Notes: generated by a model from the sequence alone, not told the origin. 64,000 nucleotides of DNA from Pseudoalteromonas shioyasakiensis (GCF_001550135.1 NZ_LRUE01000002.1:124001-188000), one strand, 5' to 3'; shown: positions 34,708 through 44,934, counted from the first letter of the stretch. Program-made: numbers and translations.

Positions 34708-35577
34708 TGCAATTTGAATGACTAAACGACGGTTTTTGTTGCGGTCTAAAATGTTGTCGTTGCTGGCAACATGGCGCTTTTCACCGTAACCATCGGTATC
34801 TACTTTGCTTTCATCAACCCCTAAGCTAACAATGTAATCCTTAATCGCTTTAGCGCGTTTTTTTGATAACTCGAGGTTATTCCAGCGACCACCGTAGCTG
34901 TCGGTGTAAGAAGATATTGAAATAGATTCGATATTGGTGTCGTACTTTAAGTATTCGCCAATTTTATCTAAGCGTTTTTGTGATGATTTAGTCAGCTTGC
35001 TGGTATTAGGCTCATAGTTCATCACTGTGAACGAAATATCTTCAAAGCTGTAAGGCAGCATTGCATCTCGGCACTGTAAAAACGCCCAATAAGCTTGCTT
35101 AAAGTTGACACTCGATAAACCAACGGCAATTTTATCGGCACTGTTTTGCCAGTCTTGGTAATAAAATGTCGGTTGGTAACCTTTTTCAAGTTCGGTGAGC
35201 ATTTCCCAAGCGGTTTTGTTGCCAAGCTCGCCGTCAAACTTACGTAATAGCTTCATATTTGCTAAGTCGCGAGCAGGCATACCTGCACGCCAGCTAGGTG
35301 GTACGGCTTTTAGGCCAGCAATACTGTAGTTGTCTGGGCGTACGACCATATCAAGGTTGAAGTTTACGTCTTTATTTTTACTGGCAGTGGTGCTGAAAAT
35401 TGCTTCACCATAGTAAGGAACTTCATGATTTAATTGGCATTCTAAGCGAGAAGTTTTAACCATTTGCCAGTTCGACATATCAGCATTAGCGGTATACTCA
35501 CGCATGGCTGCATGCGCATTTATACTTGCAACTGAGGTTAATAGGCCTAGGCTTAAAGGAAGTAATGAAAGCTTCAT
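34699..35577 (-). CDS. motY: Sodium-type polar flagellar motor protein MotY
   Basis: The ATG at 35577 after GGAG starts a signal peptide (MKLSLLPLSLGLLTSVASIN, cleaved after HAHA-type sequence); the frame extends upstream but without a signal. The 292-residue length equals Vibrio MotY. The N-terminal domain matches closely (WQMVKTSRLECQLNHEVPYY, ELEKGYQPTFYYQDWQ, LLPYSFEDISFTV, by comparison with Vibrio from memory), and the C-terminal OmpA domain carries YTDSYGGRWNN and KRAKAIKDYIVSLGV plus GYGEKR and NRRLVIQ. MotY forms the T-ring around the polar flagellar motor and anchors the PomA/B stators. It is divergent from rnt, as in Vibrio. Confidence 0.92.
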   Translation of the reverse strand: MKLSLLPLSLGLLTSVASINAHAAMREYTANADMSNWQMVKTSRLECQLNHEVPYYGEAIFSTTASKNKDVNFNLDMVVRPDNYSIAGLKAVPPSWRAGMPARDLANMKLLRKFDGELGNKTAWEMLTELEKGYQPTFYYQDWQNSADKIAVGLSSVNFKQAYWAFLQCRDAMLPYSFEDISFTVMNYEPNTSKLTKSSQKRLDKIGEYLKYDTNIESISISSYTDSYGGRWNNLELSKKRAKAIKDYIVSLGVDESKVDTDGYGEKRHVASNDNILDRNKNRRLVIQIAKM

Positions 35578-35793
35578 CACGGTAATTCTCCAACAAATCA
35601 TCAATGCCAAATTATTGGCAATTTTTGTGTTTAATTGCTTCAGCACACTAAACACAGGGCTAGCTGATTAATATAAAGCAAGTAATGTGCCTAAAAACTC
35701 AGTAAGAATCTTCGATTTCACACTATTTACTCTAGCAGAGTAGCCGTGGTTTTTGACATAATAGCCAGCTTACACTGGCAAACCAAGAAGACT

Positions 35794-36474
35794 ATGGAAA
35801 ATACTGAACAAACTCTTTTCGCAAAACGCTTTCGTGGCTTTTTTCCTGTTGTGATTGATGTTGAAACCGCAGGTTTTAATAAAGAAACCGATGCGTTATT
35901 AGAAATTGCTGCATCTGTACTGAAAATGGATGACGACGGCGTGTTAAGTATTGATCATACTGTGCATTTTCATGTTGAGCCATTTGAAGGCGCGAATATT
36001 GAACAAGCGGCCATTGAGTTTAATGGTATTGATCCTTTTTCTGCGCTGCGTGGTGCGGTGCCTGAGGAAGAAGCGATTAAAGAAATCTGTAAAGTCGTGC
36101 GCAAGGCACAAAAAGCAGCGGGTTGCCAGCGTTCAGTGGTTGTAGCACACAATGCAGCGTTTGATCACGGCTTTTTAAATGCTGCCATTGAGCGTTGTAA
36201 AATTAAGCGCACGCCATTTCATCCATTTGTTAGCTTTGATACTACATCACTGGCAGGCCTTGCACTAGGGCAAACAGTATTAGCTAAAGCGTGTAGGGCG
36301 GCAGGTATTGAGTTTGATAATAAGCAAGCTCACTCAGCACTTTATGATACCGAGCGTACTGCAGAATTGTTCTGTTTAATCGTTAATCGCTGGCAACAAC
36401 TCGGCGGTTGGCCATTGCCTGAAACTGAAGTAAGTGAAGAAGAGCAAGACTCAGCCGTTAAAACGACTGAGTGA
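35794..36474 (+). CDS. rnt: Ribonuclease T
   Basis: From ATG at 35794 the protein is 226 residues, starting [20 protein letters not shown]; an upstream ATG (35746) is rejected on homology. The DEDDh exonuclease residues are visible: D22 and E24 (VIDVETAGF), the HNAAFDHGF segment, and [10 protein letters not shown]. RNase T trims the 3' ends of tRNAs and other stable RNAs and works as a dimer. It is longer than E. coli RNase T (215) by a charged C-terminal tail. Its end overlaps the convergent FapA-like gene by 17 bases. Confidence 0.95.
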   Translation: MENTEQTLFAKRFRGFFPVVIDVETAGFNKETDALLEIAASVLKMDDDGVLSIDHTVHFHVEPFEGANIEQAAIEFNGIDPFSALRGAVPEEEAIKEICKVVRKAQKAAGCQRSVVVAHNAAFDHGFLNAAIERCKIKRTPFHPFVSFDTTSLAGLALGQTVLAKACRAAGIEFDNKQAHSALYDTERTAELFCLIVNRWQQLGGWPLPETEVSEEEQDSAVKTTE

Positions 36475-38083
36475 TCTTACCTTCAAAAAAACGCACCATG
36501 TTAGGAGGGTAAATACGTGAAAACTGTTTACTCTCTTGTGCTATCTTAAGCTCCACCCCTGGATGCATTAATTCATTCACTTTTAAGCGACTTGTTGCTA
36601 ATAAGCGCGCAATCTTAATTTTCACTAAGTGTTTCTTTTTCTTTGTGTTGGCTGTTTTAATTTTAATCTGCTGCTCGCTGGCAGTGATCTTTTTAATATA
36701 ATGCGCCCGTTGAGCTGGGTCGGGTATTTTATTGGCCTTTTTGCGTGCTTGCTGTAAGGCAGCTGCTTTTGTCGCTAATAACTTTTCAAAGTCATTAATT
36801 TGCTGCTGCTTTTGGCGTAAATCATGCCAGTACTGAGCAATGAAAACCCGTGTTTTAGTGCCTGATGGCGCACCAAGCTCGCCGGTTTCTATTCGCATCG
36901 CATCTAAAATATTGCCACCAATAATTTTGCCTCGCGGGTTATTGGCTTTGCCGACTCGAATAAGGCGGCGAGCGCTTAAATCACAATGTAAAGCTTGGCG
37001 TTCAATGAATAAATCTTGCTCTGTTTTTATATGGCAGTACTGAGCATAACCCACTGAGATAGTGCGCGAAGCCGTTATGTTACAGGTAAAGTTTTCGACG
37101 TTTTCACGTTTTCTGCCAACAGCCCCAAGCATCACGGTGACTTCACTTTTACTTTCAATTGTGGCTGATTCAACAAACCCTAAAACAGTGATATCACCCG
37201 TGGCTTTGACGCGCATACCATCTTTTACATCACCACTAATAATAACACTGCCATCAAATTCGACATGGCCCGTACTCACATCTACATGATGAAAACACAA
37301 TACGTCGTCAACGCGCATACCGCGGGGTAGGGCAACAGGCACGCCCTTCGCATCGGCAATCAACATATCGCTATTATTAGGGTCAATACGCGTTCCTTCG
37401 AATGGCTCAAGAGGTAAGTCTTTACCAGGTTTTGCAGGCATTACATCACCAAACACAGTAAAGCCATCTTCACCGGGTGTTGCAGGAACTCGCTGCATTA
37501 ATGGTGTACCCGGCTTAACGGTAATAATGGCACCTAAATTACGCATGTCGACTTTACCGCCAGAGGTCGCTTGCGGGCTAAGAACGCGGTCTTGTGCTGT
37601 AGAGCATAAGCGCACGAATTTAGCATCGGTGCCTTCTTTAGGCATTCGGCCATGGGCAACAATTGCGGTGTAATGGGCGCCGGGTGGTTGCTTAAATTGT
37701 TGGCCTAAAAAGGTATCAAGGGCACGTAAACTAATGCCTTTAATCACTCCCGCCTCTGCAAGCACCTCTTGCGCCATATCCATGCTAACAATTTTACCGC
37801 CACGGGCTGTTGTTAAGCTTGCTTCAACCACCATGTTTTTAGCATCGACTTTTACTTCAAGGTGAGCATCAACGGCTTTAGCAACCACTAAAGATTGGTT
37901 TTGATATTGGCTGCTAGGTATAAACAACTTGCCTATATTGGCATCAATATATTCGTAGCTGGCATAAGGAGACTGCTCAAGTAATTCAATTAATTGAGAA
38001 CTCGTAGTAGGAAAACCCGCATCACGAGGATGCTCACACAAAGAGACATAGCCGCTTTGTTCATCGAATGAAAACATCGACAT
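36458..38083 (-). CDS. FapA (DUF342) domain protein
   Basis: A 541-residue cytoplasmic protein. The middle carries the DUF342/FapA beta-helix pattern ([80 protein letters not shown], about 205-400), followed by a long charged coiled coil (about 410-500, [20 protein letters not shown]). FapA proteins have been linked to polar flagellar assembly or localisation in Vibrio and Pseudomonas relatives, and proximity to motY fits, but no direct function is proven. It is convergent and overlapping with rnt. Confidence 0.85.
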   Translation of the reverse strand: MSMFSFDEQSGYVSLCEHPRDAGFPTTSSQLIELLEQSPYASYEYIDANIGKLFIPSSQYQNQSLVVAKAVDAHLEVKVDAKNMVVEASLTTARGGKIVSMDMAQEVLAEAGVIKGISLRALDTFLGQQFKQPPGAHYTAIVAHGRMPKEGTDAKFVRLCSTAQDRVLSPQATSGGKVDMRNLGAIITVKPGTPLMQRVPATPGEDGFTVFGDVMPAKPGKDLPLEPFEGTRIDPNNSDMLIADAKGVPVALPRGMRVDDVLCFHHVDVSTGHVEFDGSVIISGDVKDGMRVKATGDITVLGFVESATIESKSEVTVMLGAVGRKRENVENFTCNITASRTISVGYAQYCHIKTEQDLFIERQALHCDLSARRLIRVGKANNPRGKIIGGNILDAMRIETGELGAPSGTKTRVFIAQYWHDLRQKQQQINDFEKLLATKAAALQQARKKANKIPDPAQRAHYIKKITASEQQIKIKTANTKKKKHLVKIKIARLLATSRLKVNELMHPGVELKIAQESKQFSRIYPPNMVRFFEGKITQSF

Positions 38084-38299
38084 CTGAAAAGCCCTGTAAA
38101 AAACTGCCTGTTATTATAGTTATGTGTTGTTACAGGTTATTTTTGAAGAAGGGTAACAACGTTTCCTATTTCAGCACAACTTTTGTACTATGTTAAGAAT
38201 TTGTATGATTAAAATGTGAAAATATGTATAAAAACTGATTTTTCCTGCCTGAAAATTCAGCATTCAAAGGTACTTAGCAAAAATTTCCCGATTAATGCC

Positions 38300-38329
38300 T
38301 TGAGTATGAATAGGCTACTCAGTTATACT
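38300..38329 (+). promoter_or_regulatory. Probable sigma-70 promoter of ssrA
   Basis: A -35 box TTGAGT at 38300-38305 and a -10 box TATACT at 38324-38329 are separated by 18 bases. Transcription would start about 25 bases before the mature tmRNA end, consistent with 5' processing by RNase P. Confidence 0.65.
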
Positions 38330-38361
38330 GCACGAACACTCTGAATGAGATACCAAATTCA

Positions 38362-38720
38362 GGGGCTGATTAGGATTCGACGGAATTCAAGACGCCCGAG
38401 GTGCATGTCGAGGTGCGGTTGGCCTCGTAAAAAAGCCGCAATTTAAAGTAATCGCAAACGACGATAACTACGCTCTAGCGGCATAATAGCCCGCTAGCAC
38501 TTCTCCGGTGTATGTCTGTGGACCCGGTTCTGAAGTGTCACCCTACACGGACTCGCTACGGAAACCCTGGCCGGGGTTGAAGGGCTAAAACTAAGCGGCC
38601 TCGCCTTTGCAGATCGTGTTCGTCCGAGCTGTATAAGGTTAACTAAAAGACGATACTAAGCATGTAGTACCAAAGGTCGAGGCTTTTCGGACGGGGGTTC
38701 AAATCCCCCCAGCTCCACCA
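38362..38720 (+). ncRNA. ssrA: Transfer-messenger RNA (tmRNA)
   Basis: The mature RNA starts GGGGCTGATTAGGATTCGAC, the conserved tmRNA 5' end, and closes with GGTTCAAATCCCCCCAGCTC then encoded CCA, forming the alanine-type acceptor arm. The resume codon and tag are at 38454-38486: GCA AAC GAC GAT AAC TAC GCT CTA GCG GCA then TAA TAG, encoding ANDDNYALAA, close to the E. coli tag (ANDENYALAA). It rescues stalled ribosomes with SmpB. A terminator follows directly. Confidence 0.97.
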
Positions 38721-38726
38721 AATATG

Positions 38727-38757
38727 AAAAAGGCTGCTCTCAGAGCGGCCTTTTTTA
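38727..38757 (+). terminator. Intrinsic terminator after ssrA
   Basis: AAAAAGGCTGCTCT-CAG-AGCGGCCTTTTTT: a stem with one mismatch and a T run just after the tmRNA. Confidence 0.85.
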
Positions 38758-38794
38758 TTGTCTAAAATATAGAAGTAATAGATGGCATTATTTA

Positions 38795-39811
38795 CTATTT
38801 CTTATCTATGGCATCACAGGGCTGATACCATGTTAACCTTTCAGATGCTAAGGCTGAAATAACTTTATTAACAAAACTTTGACCTCCGCCTATTGGGTTA
38901 TAAATGCCGATTACTCTGGGTGTTATTCTAATATTCTCGTCATGGAGCAAAGCTTTGATCGAACCGAGTGATAAAATCGAATTTTGAATGGTTGTTTGAT
39001 TTAACTCGCTTGGTAAAGGTAGATTAGCAGAAACAAGTTCACCTGTAGCCCCCAGTGTTTGAACAACTAAAGTACCTGTTAAGTTTCCAGCTTTTGCTTC
39101 AGCTGCGATTGCAGGTAAACCAGACAAATTCACATTTCCATTTAAGACATTAATAGTCGCAGTGAGTCTTAACCCAACTCCTACATATACTGGCAAATTC
39201 ACGAGTTCATAGTTCTGAATATCGTAGTTAGATAAATCAAAAAGTGATTTTAGCTCTTTGTTTTCATCTACCTTTGAGAATAAACCATCATTTGGATTAA
39301 CTATAACATTATAATTAGATACTACATTATTTGGAACGTGTTCAAATAACTTTAGGGGTTGGCCTTTTTTGTAATTTGGGTAAGTATATTCAGCTCCCCA
39401 CCATTTTACATCTGGTATTTGGCCGGATATTTCTCTTTTAACTAAAAAGCTACCCTTTGTGGTGTCTGTATTTGCATAGTCAATAATAACTTGATAAGAA
39501 CGACCTTCATAACCAATTGTTGATGGGCCAAAGTTAAGTGTCCCATCAGATGTAAATTCAGCAACTGCTAAACGAACTGTTTGATCAGGAAATGAATCTT
39601 TTAAATTGCGCAAAACAATTTCTTTATTTTTAAATCTAAGTTCGTTATCTGCTGGGGAGCAACTAGCCCCCTCTAGAGTCTGTACAGGTAAGGGATCAAA
39701 TGGTATGTAACTATATGATGTTTGTTTCTCAGCTAATGTATCAGGAATTTTAGTATGTGATGTACATCCAGCTAGAACTGAGATAGATAAAATAAATGTA
39801 ATAAACTTCAT
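38795..39811 (-). CDS. Uncharacterised lipoprotein beside the tmRNA gene
   Basis: The ATG at 39811 (seven bases after AAGGAG) gives MKFITFILSISVLAGC with lipidated Cys16 and 338 residues; ATGs further upstream are too close to or before the ribosome-binding site. The mature protein is beta-rich and I do not recognise it. Three more cysteine-related or notable features: a Cys near the start (GASCSP), WWGAEYTYPNYKKGQPLKLF in the middle, and a Cys near the C-terminus (YQPCDAIDKK) that may pair with the first. The gene and its flanks are more AT-rich than neighbours, and it lies next to ssrA, a common insertion site, so recent gain is possible. Confidence 0.65.
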   Translation of the reverse strand: MKFITFILSISVLAGCTSHTKIPDTLAEKQTSYSYIPFDPLPVQTLEGASCSPADNELRFKNKEIVLRNLKDSFPDQTVRLAVAEFTSDGTLNFGPSTIGYEGRSYQVIIDYANTDTTKGSFLVKREISGQIPDVKWWGAEYTYPNYKKGQPLKLFEHVPNNVVSNYNVIVNPNDGLFSKVDENKELKSLFDLSNYDIQNYELVNLPVYVGVGLRLTATINVLNGNVNLSGLPAIAAEAKAGNLTGTLVVQTLGATGELVSANLPLPSELNQTTIQNSILSLGSIKALLHDENIRITPRVIGIYNPIGGGQSFVNKVISALASERLTWYQPCDAIDKK

Positions 39812-39874
39812 GAGCATTCTCCTTTGCCTAATAAAAAAGTGCATGCTTTTATTTTAAATATAATGAATTTTATT

Positions 39875-39915
39875 TATATTATTTTAAATTTAAACTTCGA
39901 ATTTAAAATAATATA
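39875..39915. repeat. Perfect 16-base inverted repeat upstream of the tmRNA-side lipoprotein
   Basis: Left arm 39875-39890 (TATATTATTTTAAATT) and right arm 39900-39915 (AATTTAAAATAATATA) flank a nine-base loop. The surroundings are extremely AT-rich. It may be an operator, a hairpin in a leader, or a terminator remnant; it is 64 bases before the lipoprotein start. Confidence 0.6.
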
Positions 39916-40022
39916 TTAGGTCTTTTTTTAGAATGTGCAAATTTAAGTTTTTACTAGCTTTTATTATGCTTAATGATTTTTAAAGGTGTTATTATATAAG
40001 CAATGTAAAATTATATATAAAA

Positions 40023-40056
40023 TAACCTCTAAGCACAGGTACTTAGAGGTTTTTTC
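40023..40056. terminator. Bidirectional terminator after the enoyl-CoA isomerase-like gene
   Basis: AACCTCTAAG at 40024-40033 pairs with CTTAGAGGTT, with an eight-base loop and a T run on the plus strand. It is placed just past the stop of the minus-strand gene at 40056. Confidence 0.8.
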
Positions 40057-40772
40057 TAAACAATCAACTGAACGGCATCAATAATCGGTTTGTTTTCTAT
40101 ATCAATGGTGTCGATGATGTGTTTGTGTAGGCGCTTTTTGTGCTCGGCGAAAATCGCGCGTTTTTTATCGAACTGGCTGGCAAATTCGAGGGCGCTATTA
40201 AATAAAGCTTCTTTGTTTGGGCAGGCTTGTTCAATAACATGATCCGTGGCAAGTTCGCCTGCGGTAACGCGGCGGCCTGTTAGCATCATCTCGTTAAAAC
40301 GATAGTCTGGAATAGCTTTTTTAATGAAGGCGAGCATGCCCGGTAAAAACGGGATTGATAAGTCAACTTCTGGGAAGCAGAAGAAACCACGGTCGCTTTG
40401 CATAAACCTAAAATCACAGGCGCACGATAAAATTGCACCATTACCAAACGCGTGGCCATTAATTGCTGCAATGACTGGCATTGGGAACAGTAATAGGCGT
40501 TTAAATACCGCATCCATTGAGTGCATAAAGCCACTTACTTCAGCAAATTTTTGTGTTTTTAATGCGGGCATAAGCCAATCGGTATCTATGCCCAAGCTCC
40601 ATGATTTTTCGCTGCTTGAAGTGATCACCAGTGCTTTGTGTTCAGGATTACGTTCGATTTCGTCAAGGCAAGTTAAAAAAGCCTCTGCAAAAGCAGGGTT
40701 ATGGCGATTTTCAGCTGTTGTCATAGTTAAGATAGCAACAGATCTTTGTGTACTTACATTCATCAGTGTCAT
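40056..40772 (-). CDS. Enoyl-CoA hydratase/isomerase (crotonase) family protein, probably an isomerase
   Basis: A 238-residue crotonase-fold protein. The oxyanion-hole motif is AAINGHAFGNGAILSCACDF (about 102-121). The first catalytic Glu of hydratases (GGGCE in rat mitochondrial enzyme) is Ile114 here, while the second is kept as Glu135 in CFPEVDL. A single Glu is typical of delta3,delta2-enoyl-CoA isomerases, so double-bond isomerisation in fatty-acid breakdown is more likely than hydration. No other fatty-acid gene is adjacent. The gene stands alone, divergent from the TSUP transporter. Confidence 0.8.
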   Translation of the reverse strand: MTLMNVSTQRSVAILTMTTAENRHNPAFAEAFLTCLDEIERNPEHKALVITSSSEKSWSLGIDTDWLMPALKTQKFAEVSGFMHSMDAVFKRLLLFPMPVIAAINGHAFGNGAILSCACDFRFMQSDRGFFCFPEVDLSIPFLPGMLAFIKKAIPDYRFNEMMLTGRRVTAGELATDHVIEQACPNKEALFNSALEFASQFDKKRAIFAEHKKRLHKHIIDTIDIENKPIIDAVQLIV

Positions 40773-40977
40773 GCTGTGCCTTTAATTTTATTGTGTTGTG
40801 GGCATAGTTATATACCATCGGTTTAACAAAATAAACCACAAGTCTGACCAGTTGTGAATTTAGGGGCACTTCTCTTTTGGTTGATATGGTCTTTTAGTCG
40901 AAACTATTTTCCAATATATCGCTAATAGTGGTGAGTCATGATAGCGTTAGCTCAAACACACTATTTAAAGCGTAACA

Positions 40978-41751
40978 ATGGATTTGATCAGTTGGCAGTT
41001 TTTAGGTGGAGATTTATTAAGCCCGATCAGCACAATCATGCTCATTGTGGTTGCGGGCTTTACTTCAATGATTTCAGCAGCTTTTGGTGCGGGCGGCGGC
41101 TTAATGCTGCTGGTGATCATGGCATCCATGCTTCCTATGAGTGTGGTTATTCCTGTTCATGGGTTAGTGCAGTTAGGCTCTAATGCAAACCGCTTTTTGT
41201 TCACGTTTAAACATATTGATGGTGCTATGTTTGTGTACTTCTCTTTAGGGGGAGTCTTAGGTGCGCTGGTTGCCTCAACGATTGTCACATCAATACCCCT
41301 TGAATTAATGAAAATAGTGGTTGCTGCATTTGTGCTTTATTTACTTTGGGGTGTGACGCCAAAGCTCAGAGAAACCTCAAAGTTATGGCGTGTTCTCGCT
41401 GGACTTTGGACCACGTTTATCTCGATGTTTGTAGGGGCAAGTGGGCCTTTGGTTGGCAGCTGCTTATATGTGAATAATTATAATAAGCTTAAATTTACCG
41501 CTACTTTTTCAAGCTGCATGACAGTACAACATACCTTAAAAGCGATTTTATATGGGGCTGTGGGCTTTGCATTTTGGCAGTGGTTGCCGCTGGTTATGCT
41601 CATGATAATGAGCGGTGCTTTAGGTACTTGGCTTGGCCTTAAGTTATTGCACCGCATTTCGTCAGATAAATTTAAAAAGATTTTTCGTTTAGTGTTAACG
41701 GTGCTTTCCCTGCAACTTGCGTGGCAGGGAATTATGGCTTTTAGTATTTAA
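40978..41751 (+). CDS. TSUP (TauE/SafE-like) membrane permease
   Basis: A 257-residue membrane protein with eight or so helices in two repeats. The first repeat contains [20 protein letters not shown] (about 35-54), the second [18 protein letters not shown] (about 149-166), both typical of the sulfite-exporter TauE/SafE superfamily. These move sulfur-containing or organic anions; the substrate here is unknown. The ATG at 40978 is chosen because it precedes the first helix directly. The end overlaps the convergent chemoreceptor gene by 11 bases. Confidence 0.85.
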   Translation: MDLISWQFLGGDLLSPISTIMLIVVAGFTSMISAAFGAGGGLMLLVIMASMLPMSVVIPVHGLVQLGSNANRFLFTFKHIDGAMFVYFSLGGVLGALVASTIVTSIPLELMKIVVAAFVLYLLWGVTPKLRETSKLWRVLAGLWTTFISMFVGASGPLVGSCLYVNNYNKLKFTATFSSCMTVQHTLKAILYGAVGFAFWQWLPLVMLMIMSGALGTWLGLKLLHRISSDKFKKIFRLVLTVLSLQLAWQGIMAFSI

Positions 41752-43219
41752 ACAAACCCAGTTTGGCAACGATGCCGCGTTCTAATTCATTGAGTTGGCC
41801 TATGGTGTTATCGAGGTGCTGAGCTTCTTGCGATAGGCTCTTAGCGCCTTGGTTAATGAGCTGCATGGTATTTAAGATATCAGCGGTCACGCTGGTTTGC
41901 TCTTCAGAACTTGCCGCCACGCTCTCGTTCATTTGATTAATGGTATTGATTTGTTTAGCAATATCTTTGAACACCGCTTGGCTTTTTTGATTCGCTTGGC
42001 TCACTTTATCGCTCAGTGACTTGCTTTGCTCCGTTGCGGTTACACAATCAGAGGTATTTTTGTGTAGCGATACAATAATCGACTCAATCTCAGACGTTGA
42101 ATCATAGGTTTTACTAGCAAGCGCTCTTACTTCATCGGCCACCACAGCAAAGCCACGACCAGATTCCCCCGCACGAGCCGCTTCAATAGCAGCATTTAGA
42201 GCCAGTAAATTGGTTTGCTCGGCAATACTTTTTATAACATCGAGCACTTGGCTGATTTCGTTACTGCTGGCGTTTAATTGTTTAACTACGTTTGATGTAT
42301 GGTCGAGTTGTGCAGCTAATTCGTCAACCATGTTGCCATTGGCATTCATATTTTGTTCGCCTTGTTGGCATAAGCGATGTACGTCGGTTGTTTGCTGTGC
42401 AGTTTGATTAGCCCCTTGCGCAATCTCTTTGGTTGCTTCACTTAACTGACTAAGTGCATTGGTTGCTGAATCAGTGCGATTATATTCAAGCTCGGCTTCG
42501 TTTTTAGAGCGCACAGATGCTTCGTTTACTGTGCTGGCTATCATTTCAAGCTCACTGGCTGTGCTGCCTAGCTCTGTAATTATTTCTTGCACTTGCGCTA
42601 TAAATCGATTGAAACCATCGACCAAATAGCCTATTTCATCATTAGATTGATAGCTAATACGTTTTGTAAGGTCGCCTTCGCCTTTGACAATTTCATCAAC
42701 AAGGCTATTTACGCTATCGATTGGTTTTATCACTAATAGCCGCACGATATAAATAATCACCGCACCCAAGGCGATAAAAGAGACCAGCAAGGTAATAAAC
42801 ATGGTGCGTGTCGACTCAGCAATGGTGCTATGCAGTGCTTGTTGTGAGTAACCAATTTTTATGTGGCCAATTAAATTATCTAAATAGTGCAAATCAATAG
42901 TTTTGCTAACCGATGCGCTATTGCTTTGTTTAGTGATAGAAGCAAGTGGCTTATTGCGATGATCTGTCACTGAAATGCTATATACATGTTTGTTTTGCGA
43001 AAAGGCTTTAATAATCTGATTGATTAACGGCTCATCATAAGAGAATACCGGCTCGGCTAAAATAACCTGCATTTGCTCATTAAGGGCCGTGATGTCGTCT
43101 TGCCATTGTTGTGTTTGACTCGACTTTGCCAGCAGGTAGTTTGCACTGATCACGAAGATCACGCTCAGTAAAAGGCACAAAGACAGTGCCAAGGTCATTT
43201 TATATTTTAATGATTTCAT
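41741..43219 (-). CDS. Methyl-accepting chemotaxis protein
   Basis: A 492-residue chemoreceptor: membrane helices at about 9-29 and 146-166, a periplasmic sensor of about 115 residues between, HAMP domain (about 167-218), and the cytoplasmic coiled coil with the conserved hairpin tip [20 protein letters not shown] (about 333-352) and [13 protein letters not shown]. It controls CheA activity. It starts seven bases after the stop of a periplasmic binding-protein gene, so the two are co-transcribed and the binding protein may present its ligand to this receptor. That coupling is inference. Confidence 0.92.
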   Translation of the reverse strand: MKSLKYKMTLALSLCLLLSVIFVISANYLLAKSSQTQQWQDDITALNEQMQVILAEPVFSYDEPLINQIIKAFSQNKHVYSISVTDHRNKPLASITKQSNSASVSKTIDLHYLDNLIGHIKIGYSQQALHSTIAESTRTMFITLLVSFIALGAVIIYIVRLLVIKPIDSVNSLVDEIVKGEGDLTKRISYQSNDEIGYLVDGFNRFIAQVQEIITELGSTASELEMIASTVNEASVRSKNEAELEYNRTDSATNALSQLSEATKEIAQGANQTAQQTTDVHRLCQQGEQNMNANGNMVDELAAQLDHTSNVVKQLNASSNEISQVLDVIKSIAEQTNLLALNAAIEAARAGESGRGFAVVADEVRALASKTYDSTSEIESIIVSLHKNTSDCVTATEQSKSLSDKVSQANQKSQAVFKDIAKQINTINQMNESVAASSEEQTSVTADILNTMQLINQGAKSLSQEAQHLDNTIGQLNELERGIVAKLGLFKY

Positions 43220-43226
43220 TGTGCGC

Positions 43227-44063
43227 TCATTGAAATGGGTTAAACCACAAAGGGCTATTTTTATTAGGTGTGTTCGACGATAACGTTGGGTTATCTAGCT
43301 CAATTACGCGACGCGAGCTTAAGTTGGCTTTTGATAAAACCGTTTGTACTTGGCTGTCTGCCAAAAACATGGCGTTAAATGTGCCATCGGCAATCATCTC
43401 GTTTAGCGCATCATTTAGCTGTTTATGCAGCGTGTGGTTGTTTTTGTTGACGAAAAAGTAAAGTGGTGCGGTGTACTTAATAACTAAGTGCGGCTCAACA
43501 GTGAGGTTAAGCTCTGAGTGATTGGCAATTTCATCCCAAGGTTCATTCACCCCACGTGGGAAGTAGTCAAAGCGCTCGCCTTCAAGCATTGGAAATAAGT
43601 TAGGGTATTTTAATGTAGTAACAACAGGCAGTTGATTTGCTTTTAATATTTTCGTGTCTGGCCAGGTTTTACCTTGCCCAGCGGTAAAACGTTTTAAATC
43701 TTGTAAGCTAGTTACCGAGCTAAACAGTTCGCGATTTTGTGCTTTAACAATCGCGACTCGCATGCCAAGTAAGCCACGAAACAAGGGAATATAAACGGCT
43801 TGATAATCTTGCTCTAACTGAGTAGATGTCATGCTCCACATCACATCAAGCTGGTTGTTTTTTACATCGTTTAAGATACGTGCATTAGAGATATCTTTAT
43901 TGGTTTCGTAAGGGTGAACATACTCTAAGTCAGCCCGTTCAATGGCGCTGATCAGTAATTTGTGGGGAAGTGAGGTATCGCCACTATAGCTTTGAACTTT
44001 TACCGGTGCGGCAAAACAAGCCGACGTAAAAGCAAAGCAAAAAAGGAAAGCAAAATGACGCAT
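43227..44063 (-). CDS. Periplasmic solute-binding protein (family 3-like) paired with a chemoreceptor
   Basis: A 278-residue protein with a signal peptide (about 1-18, ending ACFA). It has the two-lobed type-II binding-protein pattern ([78 protein letters not shown]), most like amino-acid-type (SBP family 3) proteins. There is no ABC permease or ATPase nearby. Seven bases separate it from the chemoreceptor. It therefore probably acts as a sensory ligand-binding protein rather than a transport component. The ligand is unknown. Confidence 0.82.
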   Translation of the reverse strand: MRHFAFLFCFAFTSACFAAPVKVQSYSGDTSLPHKLLISAIERADLEYVHPYETNKDISNARILNDVKNNQLDVMWSMTSTQLEQDYQAVYIPLFRGLLGMRVAIVKAQNRELFSSVTSLQDLKRFTAGQGKTWPDTKILKANQLPVVTTLKYPNLFPMLEGERFDYFPRGVNEPWDEIANHSELNLTVEPHLVIKYTAPLYFFVNKNNHTLHKQLNDALNEMIADGTFNAMFLADSQVQTVLSKANLSSRRVIELDNPTLSSNTPNKNSPLWFNPFQ

Positions 44064-44156
44064 AAAGCACCTTTGTTATTATTATGTAAACAATAAACTA
44101 AAGTGCTTTACGCGCTTTCTCAATCTTATTTCTTATGCATACGTATTCATACCTAA

Positions 44157-44792
44157 TCAATCGTTCAGAAGGCTGTCGATTGACTTATCACCATTAAACA
44201 ATTCAAACACTTGTGGTTTTTTCGGTGTATGTTCAGCAAGGTATAGCAGGGTATTTGCTACATCTTCACGGTTGATCACCGCATCTTGGCGCGTTGCAGG
44301 GCGCGTGGTGGTTAATAGCCCCGTTGCTGCAACATTTAATAGCGTGCCAGGTCTGACAATGCTGTAATTTAATTCGCTATTGATTAAATGTTGGTCAGCC
44401 ATGTGCTTTGCAACTAAATACGGTTTTATACTGCTTTCAATGTTATCTGGGGCATCAGCACCAATAGAGCTGACCATAATAAAGTGCTTAACCTTGGCAT
44501 CTACCGCATAATTAATCGCTTTAACTGCGGCCCATAAATCTATCAGTAAGGTTTTATCAGCACCCGTTGCGCCGCCGGAGCCCGCGCTAAAAATCACTTG
44601 TTCAACACCCTCGAAGGCACGACTAAAATCGTTTTCGAGGTCTTGCTCTACAATCGTTAAATTATTACTTTCAAGCGCAGTCAGTTTGCTTTTGTCTCTA
44701 ACCAGAGCCACTACATCATTACCACTTGCCAGCATTTTTTCGGTGGTCATTTTGCCTATTTGGCCCGTTGCGCCAATGATTAAGGTCTTCAT
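44157..44792 (-). CDS. NAD(P)-binding atypical short-chain reductase
   Basis: A 211-residue Rossmann-fold protein starting MKTLIIGATGQIGKMTTEKM with the GATGQIG nucleotide-binding loop. It continues with VVALVRDKSKL, VIFSAGSGGATGADKTLLID and HFIMVSSIGAD, features of the NmrA-like/atypical SDR group. The usual YxxxK active site is replaced by a YLVAKHMAD segment, which can still supply Tyr and Lys. The function (redox-sensing or reductase) is unknown. It is monocistronic with a GGAG site. Confidence 0.85.
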   Translation of the reverse strand: MKTLIIGATGQIGKMTTEKMLASGNDVVALVRDKSKLTALESNNLTIVEQDLENDFSRAFEGVEQVIFSAGSGGATGADKTLLIDLWAAVKAINYAVDAKVKHFIMVSSIGADAPDNIESSIKPYLVAKHMADQHLINSELNYSIVRPGTLLNVAATGLLTTTRPATRQDAVINREDVANTLLYLAEHTPKKPQVFELFNGDKSIDSLLND

Positions 44793-44934
44793 ATCAAACT
44801 CCTTCTAATTGCTGTGTAAGTAAAGACCTTGGGGTGTGGATTTATTTTTAAAGGGGTACAAGCAAACTTTGAATAAAAAAGTATTATTTGGCATAGTGTC
44901 AAATTAGGTACAAATTCAATTTAAAGGACTTAAA

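Noticed and set aside
38362-38720. Genomic island integration at tmRNA
   Set aside because: No integrase gene, no second copy of the tmRNA 3' end and no phage genes are visible in the following 20 kb, so only composition and position hint at gain.
40938-41183. An 81-codon frame overlapping the start of the TSUP permease
   Set aside because: It overlaps the permease in another frame, has an atypical composition (many His, Cys, Trp) and no homologous pattern.
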